From Mantamonas sphyraenae (Eukaryota; CRuMs; Mantamonadidae), in NCBI GenBank assembly GCA_026936335.1, contig JAPMXV010000013.1, positions 1 through 64,000 on the forward strand: a stretch of 64,000 nt of DNA. The letters are read 5' to 3'. The notes under the pieces were generated by a model that made no database searches, was not told the DNA's origin, and worked only from the letters and a program-made list of their open reading frames with translations. How positions within the stretch are numbered: position 1 is the stretch's first letter; each line of letters starts with the position of its first letter. A program made the translations under genes and the position numbers. Positions 28,573 through 39,915 of the stretch are shown here, piece by piece.

Positions 28573-29853
28573 ATGTTTGCACGCCGTTCTCGCACACTCA
28601 TGCAGGGTTCGCTGCCCAAAGCGGCTTCGACCGAGTTTAGCCGTGCGTTGGGCATCGACACCCCCATCATCTGTGGCGCCATGTATCCGTGCAGCAACCC
28701 GGAGCTTGTCGCGGCCGCTTCGGAGGCCGGAGGGTAGGTCCGCGCCCGACCCGCCTCACAATGCCATCATGATGCCCGTCTGACCCCACACACACATGCT
28801 GCGTCGCACACACTTCCCTTCCGCTTATTTTGTGACACACAGCATCGGCGTCATCCAACCCATCAGCATGATGTTTGTGCACGGTCGCGACCTTCGAGAG
28901 GGCATCCGAGAGATCCAGAGCCTGACGGACAAGCCCATCGGGTTCAACGCCCTCATCGAAAAGTCGTCCAAGGTGTACGAAGATCGCATGCGCAAATGGG
29001 TGGACATTGCCCTCGAGGAAGGCGTGCGGTTTTTCATTTCGGCGCTCGGCAATCCGCGTTGGGTCGTTGACAAAGTCCACGCCGTCGGCGGCATTGTCTA
29101 CCACGACGTCACCGAACGCAAATGGGCCGAAAAGGCCCTTGCTGCAGACGTCGATGGGCTCATCTGCGTCAACAAGTGAGTTGCCGTTTGCGCCCCACCT
29201 CGCGCTCAGGAGTGTGCGGAGCCGCTGACACACACGAGACACTACTCCCTCGCCACAGCCAAGCTGGAGGCCATTTGGGCACTCTGTCTCCCGAGGAATG
29301 TTATGAGACCATGCACGACTTGGGCGTGCCGCTCGTCTGTGCCGGAGGGGTCATCCAGGACAGCGACTTTGCCCGTCTTTTGGACATGGGTTACTCGGGC
29401 ATCCAGCTGGGCACACGCTTCATTGCCACCAACGAGTGCAATGCACACCCCACCTACAAGCAGGCCATCATCGACGCAACCAGTGCTGACATTGTGTCTA
29501 CAGACCGCATTTCGGGCGTCAACGTCTCTGTGATCAAAACCCCCGAACTCGAAAAGGCTGGCTACCGCGCCGGTCCTGTGGCCAGTTGGATGCTGCGCCA
29601 CCCCAAGTTCAAACACTACATGCGCATGTACTACAGCCTCAGCAGTGTGTTCAGCATGAAAAAGGCCAACCAGAAGGGCAGTGGCTATGCTGACTTTTGG
29701 CAAGCTGGCAAGAGTGTGGACGGCATCCACGCCATTGAGGACGTCAAGACCATTGTCGACCGCCTCACCAACGAGCTGTGGGCCCTCGAGAAGGAGATGG
29801 AGCGCGACATGCAAGACGGCAAGCTCAAGGAGAAGGTGGTGGCAAAGGTGTAG
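28573..29853 (+). CDS. Nitronate monooxygenase (2-nitropropane dioxygenase family)
   Basis: Three exons: 28573-28733, 28843-29175, 29259-29853 (donors GG|GTAGGT and AA|GTGAGT; acceptors CACACAG and GCCACAG), 362 aa. An FMN-binding TIM barrel oxidises nitronates such as propionate-3-nitronate. Evidence: TPIICGAMYPCSNPELVAA with the split AGG|IGVIQP motif at the first splice, then KPIGFNALIE, VRFFISALGNP, GLICVN|NQAGGHLG (the FMN phosphate/active-site His region) across the second splice, and VPLVCAGGVIQD with MGYSGIQLGTRF. The active-site His candidate lies in QAGGH. The first 20 residues (MFARRSRTLMQGSLPKAAS) are basic and could target mitochondria. Stop is 18 bp from the convergent DCN1-like stop. 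Confidence 0.93.
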
Positions 29854-29871
29854 TTGCAAATGGCTTTCCAT

Positions 29872-31226
29872 TCATCTCTCCACGTCCATCCCTCCATCGT
29901 TTGAGCTGTGTGCTGGTCGTGTGCGCGCTCGTGCTGCCGGGACATGAGTGCTGTGCAATTTCTTCCCTGTGCGCCAGGCCACGTATTCGTCCATTGCAAT
30001 CGGCCAGCTGCCCGTGACGTCGTAGTCGGTGCAGTCAGGCGGCATCTCCACGCAAAATTCCAGGATGTTGCGCCATAGGTCGTAGTTGATCACACTGCGC
30101 GTGGAGTGCTTGCTCAGGTACTCCAACAGCGTTTCCATGTGTTCGGGGAAGCGATCCAGCAAAATACGATCCAGCATGGCCACAGCCAGATCCAGGTCGA
30201 TGTTGCGCCGCAGTCCGGCATCCTTGCAGTAGTAAAAGACAAACTTGTAGAAGCTGCGATACTGCTGCTCCTCGTCCAGTTCCTCCACCATCAGCGGTAG
30301 GACTTCCACGACCTCCTCCAGCGTCTTGCAGCCCACACACTCCATTCCGTGCATCCATTCGTCGTATGGGATGCAGCTCATCCGGGTCAGCTCCATGTTC
30401 CATGCCAGAGCGAGCATGGGCAAGTCGTATGGCTCGCAACCCAGGTCACGACTCAGCCGTTCGTAGCCGTCAGGCCCAATCACGTCAGAGTCACCTCCGT
30501 AGCGCTCAAACACATGCGACACGGGTTTGTACATGTATGTGTCGTCCTGTGAGAAGCTTCGTGTCCTTCCACATGTCTCGTAGCTGCACACGTCGCCGTC
30601 ACCCTGTGTCAGTTCTCGAGAATGGGCGCGCGTCTCACCTTGCCTCGCCCTCTGCCTCCACACACGCCTCCACACCCAACACGTACTCAATGTCCACGTT
30701 GCACGCATCGTTTTCTCGGCTCCCGCCCTCCTCCTGCAATACCCAGCTGCCGCTGCGGCCCTTGACGAACCGTTTCGGCTTGGCCAGCCGGTAGCTTTTA
30801 CGCGCCGAGCTCCCCGTCGACGACGACGACGACGACGACCCAAAGCTGCTGTTCTGCGCATCCCACTCCGACTCTTTGGTCTTGGCTGCCTTTCGGCGCC
30901 GTACTCGCCTCCCTGTGGACAATGCACGTGTGGTGGCGGCGTGTCAGAGCACTCGGGTTCAGATTCCGGCCAATCTCCACCCACCTGTCACCCGTCCTCA
31001 ACTCGACAGACTGCAACCTCGTCGCACAAGTGTCTACACCTCCTTCCACCCGGTCTCGTCTCATGTGCGACGGCTCACATGCATGCATGTGCACAAACTT
31101 ACGGAAAGGCTCCTGATTCCAGGTCTCGATGTCTTCCTGCGCCGCCACGTCGTCAGCACAGCCCACCACGGCGTCACCATCCTCGTACACATCCTCCAGC
31201 TTCCTTCGGCGACCGGAGCTGGACAT
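29872..31226 (-). CDS. DCN1-like (DCUN1D) NEDD8 E3 cofactor
   Basis: Three exons: 31226-31103, 30912-30639, 30583-29872 (donors TTCC|GTAAGT and GCAAG|GTGAGA; acceptors TCCACAG and GTGCAG), 369 aa. The conserved PONY/DCUN1 domain is in exon 3: FERYGGDSDVIGPDGYERL, the MLALAWNMELTRM helix, a KTLEEVVEVLPLM region, the paired EF-like fold, RSVINYDLWRNILEF and GSWPIAMDEYVAW near the end (the DAD patch that contacts cullins and the E2). The first ~150 residues are low-complexity, Ser- and Arg-rich, as in long-form DCUN1D proteins. Promotes cullin neddylation. Start codon lies only 18 bp from the divergent kinesin start. Confidence 0.9.
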
Positions 31227-31244
31227 CGAGGACTGTGAGGTTGG

Positions 31245-34200
31245 ATGGCGAGGCGCAACCTGGTCAAACCCAACACCAACCTTCCCGCCCACCAAATGCG
31301 CTCTGGAAGCAGACCACGCACGTCGTACAGACAACATCGCGTGGTAAGAACCAGTGCTGCAGCATCTGCCTCGGCGCACAGGAGCGAGCTGGAACAGGAG
31401 TATGGCGTCAGCAGCAACCGGCGGATGGTGACCTCGGCCAGCAAGGACGTCCACGATTCCGAGCTCGTGCTCCCGGACCAGCTCGATGTGCCAGAGGCTC
31501 CATTGCAGGTCGCTGTGCGTCTGCGTCCCCCCAACAAGACTCAAGTTCAGCTCAGTCAAGCCTCAACACCGTCCTCCTCCTCTTCCTCCTCTTCCTCCTC
31601 GGCCCTTGCTCGAGGTTCGGCAAAGGGCAAGCAGCGATGGAACGCCCTCGTGGGTGGTAAGGATGACACACGTCTGTTGGCGCCGCAGCTGGAATCGGAA
31701 AACGCCGTCGAGCTGCGCGACCCCATGTTTGGCCAGCTTCCAGGCCGCACCTCGCAGTACCGCGAGTTTGTCCTCGATCACTTTTACGACGCAGACTCTT
31801 CTTTGGACGCCTTGTTTGACTCGGTACGCTTTGTGGCTTGCGCACATGCTCGCTTTACAGTGGCCAACCCACGTTTCGGCCGTTGTCAATCCCCCACGCC
31901 CCACCGCGTTTCCTCCGGCTCACACTGCATCCCTGCACCCTCCTTGCCCCATGCTGCACTGCCCACAGAGCATCAAACCTCTGTGCAACAACGTGGTCCT
32001 CGGCCACGACGCAAATGTGCTCGTGTTTGGTCCCACAGCCAGCGGCAAGAGTCACAGGTAACGTTCAGAAATCCGTCGGCCGCTCCGCAGCCCTTTGTCG
32101 CTCACGCCCCTTCCCCCCCACGCCTCACACACAAACAAACAATTCCATACGCACAGCCTGATGGGCAAAGAAGGTGAAAGTGCAGGCATCATCACAAAGT
32201 GTGCCAAGTACTTGCGCGACACCGCCGACAAGCATATGCTGGGCCGCTATGCCAGCAGCAAGCTCTTTCTCGGGTGAGTGCCGTCTGCTGTGGCACCAAA
32301 GTCGACCTTGGCTGACGTCCCCACCCCACACCTCTTCCTTCCCTTCCACAGAATCATGGATGTGTGCCAGCACGTGTGTGTGGATATGCTGAGTGACAGG
32401 CGGAGCTCGAGCCGCTCCGACACAGCCTCACCGATGCATGCCTTCTCCAGTCTGCCTGTGTCTGAATCGCTGCATGACACAGGCAAACGCACACGTGGCA
32501 CGTCCTCGCGTCCCATCAGTGCGTCCTCGCTGTCTACCGTGTCCTCTGGCGAGTCGGATGGAGGTGGTGGCAGCAGCAGTCGCAACACCACCAGCTCACG
32601 CGCTGCCATGCGCAAGCAGGAGCAACCCGAACGCAAGGCATACGAGTCGCAAGGCCTCACTGTGGTGGAGCTGGTGGAGACGCAGCAAGGTCTGCATGTG
32701 CCCAGCAGCTTGACGACGACGCAGCTCACTTCGACGGCGGCGCTGGCCGAGCTGCTTGAAGACACACAGACAAACCGACTTGCGTGTGTGGACGCAGGGC
32801 TGGACATGGACACGGTGCACACTGTGTACACGCTGACCCTGGTGCGTGTGGACATGATGGGCAACACCACGTCGGCCACCCTCAATCTGGTCGAGTGTGC
32901 TGCATACAATGCGCAACCCCACCACAGCACCCAATCCGCAACGCTGGCCATGCAAAAGTCCTTTGGCAACCTCAAGCAGTGTCTGCGCACTGTGGACGCC
33001 GGGCAAAATCTGGCCGACACCTCCTTCCGCGAGTCGTTGTTGTCTCGCGTCCTCTTCAACAGTCTGTACAAGGCCAGTACGCGCTCGCTGCTCCTTGTCA
33101 CCCTCGATGGCAGCAAGAACAGATTCGAAGACACCCTCCATGGCCTGAAGTTTATGGCCACGTGTCGCACGCCGGCCAAACGTGCTCGCGACGAGGTCAA
33201 CGAGAGCACCGCCCACTCGCGCATCATTGAACTCATGCGCCTCGTCACGGAGCTCAAGAGTGAGAATGCACGGCTGCAGAAACAGGTCAGCTCCTCCACA
33301 AACATCTTTTCGGCCGTCATGGACCAAATGGCACGCGGCGAGCTCCCTGTGGAGCAGCTGGCCGAGCTGCGCGACGCGGACACACCCATTCCGGGCGGCG
33401 CACGTCGCTCTGCAGGCTCCGGCTCTGGGGCAGGCAGTCGCACACGAGCGAGCAGTGCCAACAACGACGACGACGGCGAAAGCCAACGGCAACAGGCCGC
33501 GCTGGCACGCGCGCTGAAGGAGAACATGCAATTGAAAGCCAGGCTGGCGCAAGAGGCGGACGTGTTCAAGAGCGTGCAGGAGGACAGGCGCAAGGAAGGC
33601 GAGAAGCAAACCTTGCAGTCGTTTGGGTACCAACGCCAGGTGCGCGAGCTGGAGCATCGACTCAAGGAGGCCGAGGAGGAACACAAGAGCGAGATGGCCG
33701 CCATGCAACGCAGCCACGCAGAAGCCATCGAGGCCGTGCACGACCACTACCAGCGCGTGCTGGGAGACCAAAGCAATCTCATCAAAGCCAACACGGCTGC
33801 TCTGAAGGAGCAGACCAAGGAGACAAACAGGGCGCACAGGGAGTTTGCCCGCACGATGACGGGAAAGGAACGCCAGTTTCGGGACAAGTTGGAAACACTG
33901 CTCACGGTCAAGGACGAGGAACTGGTGCATGTGGAAAAAACCTACCACGGTATGCTGAACGACAAGAGCCGCGACATGGAGGAGCAGCGAGCTCGCATGC
34001 GTGTCAAGGAGGCCTCGTACAAAAAGACCATCGCACGCCGCGAGCGCGAAATCGAGTATCTGTTTGACTATGTGGAGAAGCTCAGCACCATTGTGTACAA
34101 CATGGAACACGGCAGGTACAACTTGTACCAGCGCATGGGCATCCAACGCTTCCAAATCCCCTACGCCGACCGACCGGACGACGAGCTCGACCTGGACATT

Positions 34201-34277
34201 TGCACACACGTGGGCAAGCTCATCAAGAAGGCGGACAACTTTCTGCAACGGACAAACACATCGGTGCGCAGCGTAAT

Positions 34278-34309
<32 letters not shown>

Positions 34310-35112
34310 ATCAGGCATCACATGAGAGTCCCGCCACACAACGGCCATCCACTACTGCAGGCAACAGCAAACGAGGGCAGTCGGATGCCAGCCGACGCGA
34401 AACACGGCTGCTGGACAAGCTGGACAGGGATTTCGAGGCCATGCAGACGGAGATGGGACTGGACAGCGCAGGAACACCAGGGACACCGTCGTTCTGGAAC
34501 AGCACCATGCGCGACAGCACGGCGGGGCGCAGCGACTTTGACAACTGGGGTCTGGAGGCGCCTGTGGAGCAGATGAGCATGGAGGAATTGCAGGATCTGG
34601 TCATGCAGCTGCGTTCCCTGCTGATGGTCAGCAACGCACCCATTGTCGGCCTTGGCAACAGCGAAGGCGACGCAGATGTGGACGAAGACGAGCAAGAGCT
34701 CGCCGTGCCAGCCGCGACGACCACGACCGCCTCGTCTACGTCTTCTTCCTCCTCTGCGCTTGACGCAGGCAGTGTACGGCGGCAGCTGGAGGAGGAGCTG
34801 CTGCAACAGCTCGCCTCTCACGAGACAGCCATGTACATTCGCGAGCTGGAGTACGATCTGGAAGAGTACAAGCGTCTGTACAAGGAGGAAGTCAAGCATC
34901 GCAAGCAGCTTCAGGTGGCCGTGGCCAGCAGCCAACGCATCATCGACCGTGGTGTGTCGCGCGGAAGCAACCGCCACGGCACTTCCACGCGTCCATCCAC
35001 CCGTGCTACTTCCCGCCAGTCCGGCTCATCCCTATCCTCTTCCTCACGGCGCAAGCGCTCCACTGTCGACACACTTGCCCAAGACTTGCACCGCATTGCA
35101 GCGCACAAATGA
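31245..35112 (+). CDS. Divergent kinesin-like protein with degenerate motor
   Basis: Four exons: 31245-31823, 31969-32057, 32157-32273, 32352-35112 (donors TCG|GTACGC, ACAG|GTAACG, GG|GTGAGT), 1,181 aa. LQVAVRLRPPN is the kinesin beta-1 strand and VLVFGPTASGKSH (~residue 212) the P-loop. C-terminal motor landmarks are also kinesin-like: FRESLLSRVLFNSLYKASTRSLLLVTLDG and RFEDTLHGLKFMATCR. However, switch II, normally DLAGSE, reads ECAAYN (~residue 440), and no NxxSSRSH switch I is visible; a Ser-rich insert occupies that stretch. Residues ~530-780 are predicted coiled coil, and there is a polySer/Asn run from a CAG-type repeat near 34,282. Likely a non-motile or ATPase-dead kinesin relative. 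The sequence outside the motor matches no subfamily I know. Confidence 0.82.
34282..34310 (+). repeat. CAG trinucleotide run in kinesin-like gene
   Basis: About nine consecutive cag/agc units read in the Ser frame, giving a polySer patch in the linker after the coiled coil. A likely length-variable microsatellite. Confidence 0.8.
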
Positions 35113-35147
35113 ACTTGAGCTGAACTGCAACCACTGACCTTTGTTCC

Positions 35148-37877
35148 TCACGGAATGATCGGCGCCGCCAACTCGTTCACATACGGATTCTCCTCCACCT
35201 GACTCTGTCGCTGAGGCCTCCTGTCGGGTGTGTTTCGCTGCATGCCGAGCCTCTCAACCGGCGCACGTCGCTTGCGGCTGCTCCTGCGCTTGCCGAACCC
35301 ATCGTCTTCGCTCTCGCTTTCACTCTCCTCCTCGCCCTCCTCCTCGCTCTCCTCCTCACTTTCTCCATCTTCATACTCTTCACTGTCGCTGCCGCTGTCG
35401 TCGTTCTCCATGAGAGACACAGCCTGCCGGGCGCTGCGTCTCTGTCGAAGGTGAGTGGCCACGCCAAGCGGCGACGCCAGGCCCATGCGCTGCAGGGTTG
35501 CCCTCCTTTCGGCAGCCAACTGCCTGTGTCTGCGTTCCATGTGCCTGCCCAGCCAGTGTTGCCGTTCCGAAAGCGCTTGATGCAGCGCATTCTCGTCGCG
35601 GCCGCGCACATCCAGCCACAGCAGTAGCAAGTGCAGGTTGCGTTTGCCTGTCATTTCGTACCACACCGGTTCCCCGTCGTTCACCTCCGGGTCGGGCACA
35701 TCCTCCACAAACAAGGCCCCCGGTCGCCATGACAAGTTCCAGTACCTGCGTCCGCTGCGATCGCACCCAAGTGGCTCGCCTCGGATCTCCACTGAGCTCA
35801 TCTTGGTCATCACCGCGTCCAACTCACTCTGTGCCTCCTTTACCTGCGCTTCCAAGTTGTCTTCGCTCTTGTTCGCCTCGCGTGCGTCGTCGCTGCCTTC
35901 GGGTGCAGCCTCACGCCTTGCCGTGGCCGCCTGCAGGTGCTTCTTCAGCAGCGCCAGATGCTTGCGTGCCGACTTGCGCTGCAGCATCAACGATCGCTGC
36001 TTTGCAATGGCTGTGTCCAGGTTTGCACGCATGTGCTGCGTGTCAAGCACCGAATCAATAAGATACTCCAGCAGAACCAGCTTGTCCGTCAGCTCCAGGG
36101 CGTTCAAGCCGTCTTCCTCCACCGCCTTGGCCACCTCCTTCAGCTCCGACAGGTTCAGGGTTTCATCGTCGATGCCTTCCTCCACCTCGTCTCGCATCAG
36201 GCGCACCAGCAACGATTCCAGCGAGCTGGGGCGCACGTTGCGCCGTGCCAATGGGTGGTCGTCCACCAGACTGTGCAGTACAATGTGCAACAGACGCTGG
36301 TGGATGTTGCGCGTGAGTGACAGCATGTGTTCGCCTTCGTGCAGCAGGGACTCGACAAAATCGTCAAAGTCAAACGGCGACAGGCCGACCTCGGGTCCAA
36401 ACCGGTGCAGAAACGAGTAGCACATGATGATGGAGGCCACACACGATGCATCCACATCCTCCATAAAGTCTGCTTCCATCTCGGGGTAAATGGGCACCAA
36501 CTCTGTGGTTTGCAGCTCCTCGTCGTCCATCTCGGCCACGCCTTCATACACCATGCGTAGTCCAGCCTCCTTCACTGCCGCTGCCTTGACTTTGTGTGCC
36601 GGAAGTGTTCCCTTTTGCACACGCGACGCCACTTCGGCGTCAGCCAGCAGCGTGGGTTTGCGACGCCGTTTGCGCGTGTCAGCGGTGCTGATGGTCCCGT
36701 TGCTGCCGTTGCTGCCGTTGCTGCCGTTGGCCTCGCCTGACTTGGCCTCGCCCACACGGCTGCGTTTCCCTCCTGTTGGCTTTGCCTGGTGTCCAGCCTT
36801 GCGCTTGCGTGTCGCCGTCTGGATGACGTTGCGCGAGGCGCGAGCGATCTCCTTTTCCACAACCTTGCTCGCGTGCACATCATCCAGCTCATACTTGTCC
36901 ACAAACTCCGGGTGGCACACCCAAGGCGTCTTGTTTGACTTGGACGCCACGCTGCGGATGGCATCCACGACCTGGGGCCGCTTCAGGTGCGGCCTGCGAA
37001 GTGAGCCCTGTTGTCGCAGCTCCGATTCGCCTGTGTCCGTCTCCACGGTGTAAACCAGGTGGTCGCCACACGGCACCTCGTCCTCCAGGTCCTTGATCGA
37101 CAGCATGTCGCGTCGTGCTCGCACAGACGTGTCCACCTCCACCGATTTGATTGTTCCCAGCCTGGTGTGTGTGCGTGTGTGTGGGCGCGCGTGAGTGTCA
37201 GCTGCCCAGGTGTCACGTCCTGATCACTGGTTCCCGTTCGCTCGAAAACCACCACCTACACGTTGCTTGGCTTCAGCAGGACCTCCTCGCCCACCACATA
37301 TCGGTCCTCCAGATAGGAGTGCACCATCTTGGACAGTGAATCCATGGCCAGGTCACCTGTGTGATCCCCACATCGCGTGTGAGTTCCTTCCCGCCCACAA
37401 CACTTCCAACTTCCAAACACCGGACCGTTCCGCCTGCCACACGAGACGTACTATGATGCACCAGATGGCACACAGCCTCCTGCAAGCGAATGGGCACAAT
37501 TTTCCACACCTCCTCGCGAGCACGGGCCTCCACCGCCTGGGCGGCCTCAAAGTGCAACCGTGTTGTGCGGCTGCCCAAATCTGGCACCCACTGTCGCTGG
37601 CGATATGCAGACAGCACCGTCATGTAATCTCTGTGGGCACAATGATTCGGAGGCGGGAAAGCAGTGGAGGTGCACATATGTATGCACGTTGCACGAATGT
37701 GAGCGCAGGCAAAGGCGGAACTGCGCTGGTGATTTGTCTGACAGCTCGGACTTACTCGTAGTGCTGGAACGCCTCGTTGGTGAAGCGGACCACATACAAC
37801 GGCGTGTCGTCTTCAAGCTTGTCCAGGTCATCGCCTGCTCCTTGTGGGAAGAACTGGAGTTTGCCGAGAGTGGGCAT
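35148..37877 (-). CDS. WAC/DDT/WHIM chromatin-remodelling subunit (ACF1/ITC1-like)
   Basis: Four exons: 37877-37756, 37630-37452, 37356-37260, 37161-35148 (donors ACGA|GTAAGT, CATA|GTACGT, ACGT|GTAGGT), 803 aa. The first three exons build a WAC domain: DDTPLYVVRFTNEAFQHYE|DYM...QRQWVPD and SKMVHSYLEDRYVVGEEV. The last exon has a DDT domain (~residues 365-425, YSFLHRFGPEVGLSPFDFDDF), then helices and WHIM motifs (ELKEVAKAVEEDGLNALELTDKLVLLEYL; EPLGCDRSGRRYWNL near 592), and an acidic/basic tail. WAC+DDT+WHIM is the architecture of Acf1/WSTF/Itc1, the large partners of ISWI ATPases that space nucleosomes. PHD and bromodomains are absent, as in yeast Itc1. The third donor was chosen because it alone keeps frame (NVLGTIKSVEVD). 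Confidence 0.87.
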
Positions 37878-37913
37878 GATGAATGTGCCCCGGCCGCCGC
37901 ACAGGAACAGAGA

Positions 37914-39889
37914 ATGTCGACCTCGACGCTCAACTCGCCTACAGGGCTAGAAAAGGCTGGGGATGGCCAGCAGCTATCCGACAGCGACAACCATGTGGAG
38001 GAGGCGCAGGTGTTACAACAGGGGAACACCAGCAACAGCACCGAGGAGGTGCAGCCGACCGTCACCAAGTGGAAGCCCCGACGACAGCGCAACGAGAATC
38101 TGTCGCCGCACGACAAGCTCGTGCGGGAGCTGCAAGCGTAAGTTGTTGCCATGTGTGCTCTGCATACATTCTCAGCTGTCGATCTTCTCCTGTGCCCGTA
38201 CAGCGTGCGGTGCACGTCGTTTGGGGCCTGCGCTTCTCGGAAATCTCTAGATGCGACTGCCCTTGGCCCAACCGAGCGCCACCACAGCCACTTGGCCACT
38301 CGATACTGGCACGTACGCATGCAACACGTAGCTTACACGCACGGGCGCCATTGCACAGGCTTCTGAACAAGCTGACGGTGGAGAATTTCGAGGTGGTCAG
38401 CGAGAAAATTCTGGACCAGCGCGCTGATATCAACACGCCGGAGCTCTTCAACGATTTTATTGACCTGATCTTTGACAAGGCTGTGGACGAGCCCAAGTAC
38501 CTGACTGTGTATGCGGAGCTGATGCAGAAGCTGGCAGACAATGTCGAGGTGGACACCGACGACGGTGTGCTGGTGAGTATTCAATTTTGTGGCGGGGCCT
38601 TTTGTGGGGTCGCGTTTGCAGCCTGCTGCAGCCTGGCACACACGCGCGCAGACCCAAGGACAGGTGCCACACAGGAAATTGCACACGTGCGAATACAGTG
38701 GGACGCCGTGCTGACACGCCGTATGCACACACAGAGCTTCAAGAAGCACCTGAAGAGCAAGTGTGGCGCCGACTTTGGCCAATGGGTGGCCTTGGACGCG
38801 GAACAGAATCAACTGCTGACAGTGAAACAGCGGCGACGAATGTTGGGCATGATGCGGCTCATTGGGGAGCTGTACCATCGCAAGTTCTTTAAAATCGACC
38901 GCATTCTGGCGTGTGTGGATGCGTTGTTGCCCTCGCCACAGGTCCTAGAGGAGTACAATGAGGAGCATGTGGAGTGTATGACCACGTTGTTGACCAGTGT
39001 TGGGTCCCAGCTGGACAACGAGGCGTACCGGGACAAGTGCGACCAGTACTTTGGGGTGGTGCTGCAACTGAGCAAGGACACGCGCCTGAGCCTGCGTTTG
39101 CGTTTCCAACTCATGGATCTGCTGGACCTGCGCAACGCCAATTGGGTGCCCCGGCACGAGGAGGACACACCACGCAGCAAGGAGAGCATCCGCAAGGAGG
39201 CACAGATTGAGGAGTTGGCCAGCAAGGCCAACGCAGAGGAATTCGAACGGCGCAACGCAGGCGTGGCGGCAGAGAACAACAGGCAGAAAAAGGACAGCAG
39301 TGTCAACTTGGGTGCCTTTAAAGTGTACACAGATGGCAAACATAGCCCGTCGTCGACCGGTGGGGCCGGGCACGGCCAGTCGGACAATGCCAGCCCTAGC
39401 CATTCGGGCAGCAAGAGCCCAAGCAGCACGGTGTCCAGCACAAGCACAAGCACAAGCACAAACTCAAACGCAACAAGCAAGGCGACATCATCATCAGCAT
39501 CATCATCCTCAACAACAACTGCCGCGAGCACAGCAGGCGACACAAACACAACTTCCTCCAACGCCGGCAGTGCGTCGACGTTGGACAGTAGCGATGACAG
39601 CGACAGTGACGACGACTTTGGCATGGGAAGCACAGCCTCGTTTGCCTGGGGGGCCAAGGGAGCAGCCGGAGGAGGCACCAAAGGCCCAGGAAGCAGTGGA
39701 GGAGGGAAAAAGGGAGGCAGTGGCGGTGCGGGAGGAGGTGGCAAAAAGTCGAGCAGCGGCGGTGGTGGGAGCGGAGGCGGAGGAGGAGGACGTGGCGGAC
39801 GCACAGGACGAGGAGGACGAGGTGGAAGGGGAGGGCGTGGAGGAGGTCGCAGGGGACGGGGAGGGGGTGGAGGAGCAGGGCAAAGGTGA
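37914..39889 (+). CDS. Short eIF4G-type MIF4G protein with RGG tail
   Basis: Three exons: 37914-38137, 38359-38572, 38735-39889 (donors AAGC|GTAAGT and CTG|GTGAGT), 530 aa. MIF4G domain at residues ~72-330 (ALLNKLTVENFEVVSEKIL, FNDFIDLIFDKAVDEPKY, RMLGMMRLIGELYHRKFF, RFQLMDLLDLRNANWVPR), close to the eIF4G middle domain that binds eIF4A. No YxxxxL-phi eIF4E-binding motif and no MA3 or W2 domain are visible. The C-terminus is Ser/Thr-rich and then Gly/Arg-rich (GRGGRTGRGGRGGRGG), an RNA-binding RGG box. It may be an eIF4E-independent translation or mRNA-decay adaptor. The second intron (162 bp) is in frame without stops, so retention would add 54 residues. Confidence 0.85.
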
Positions 39890-39915
39890 AGAAAAATGGA
39901 TTGATCTGATCACGT

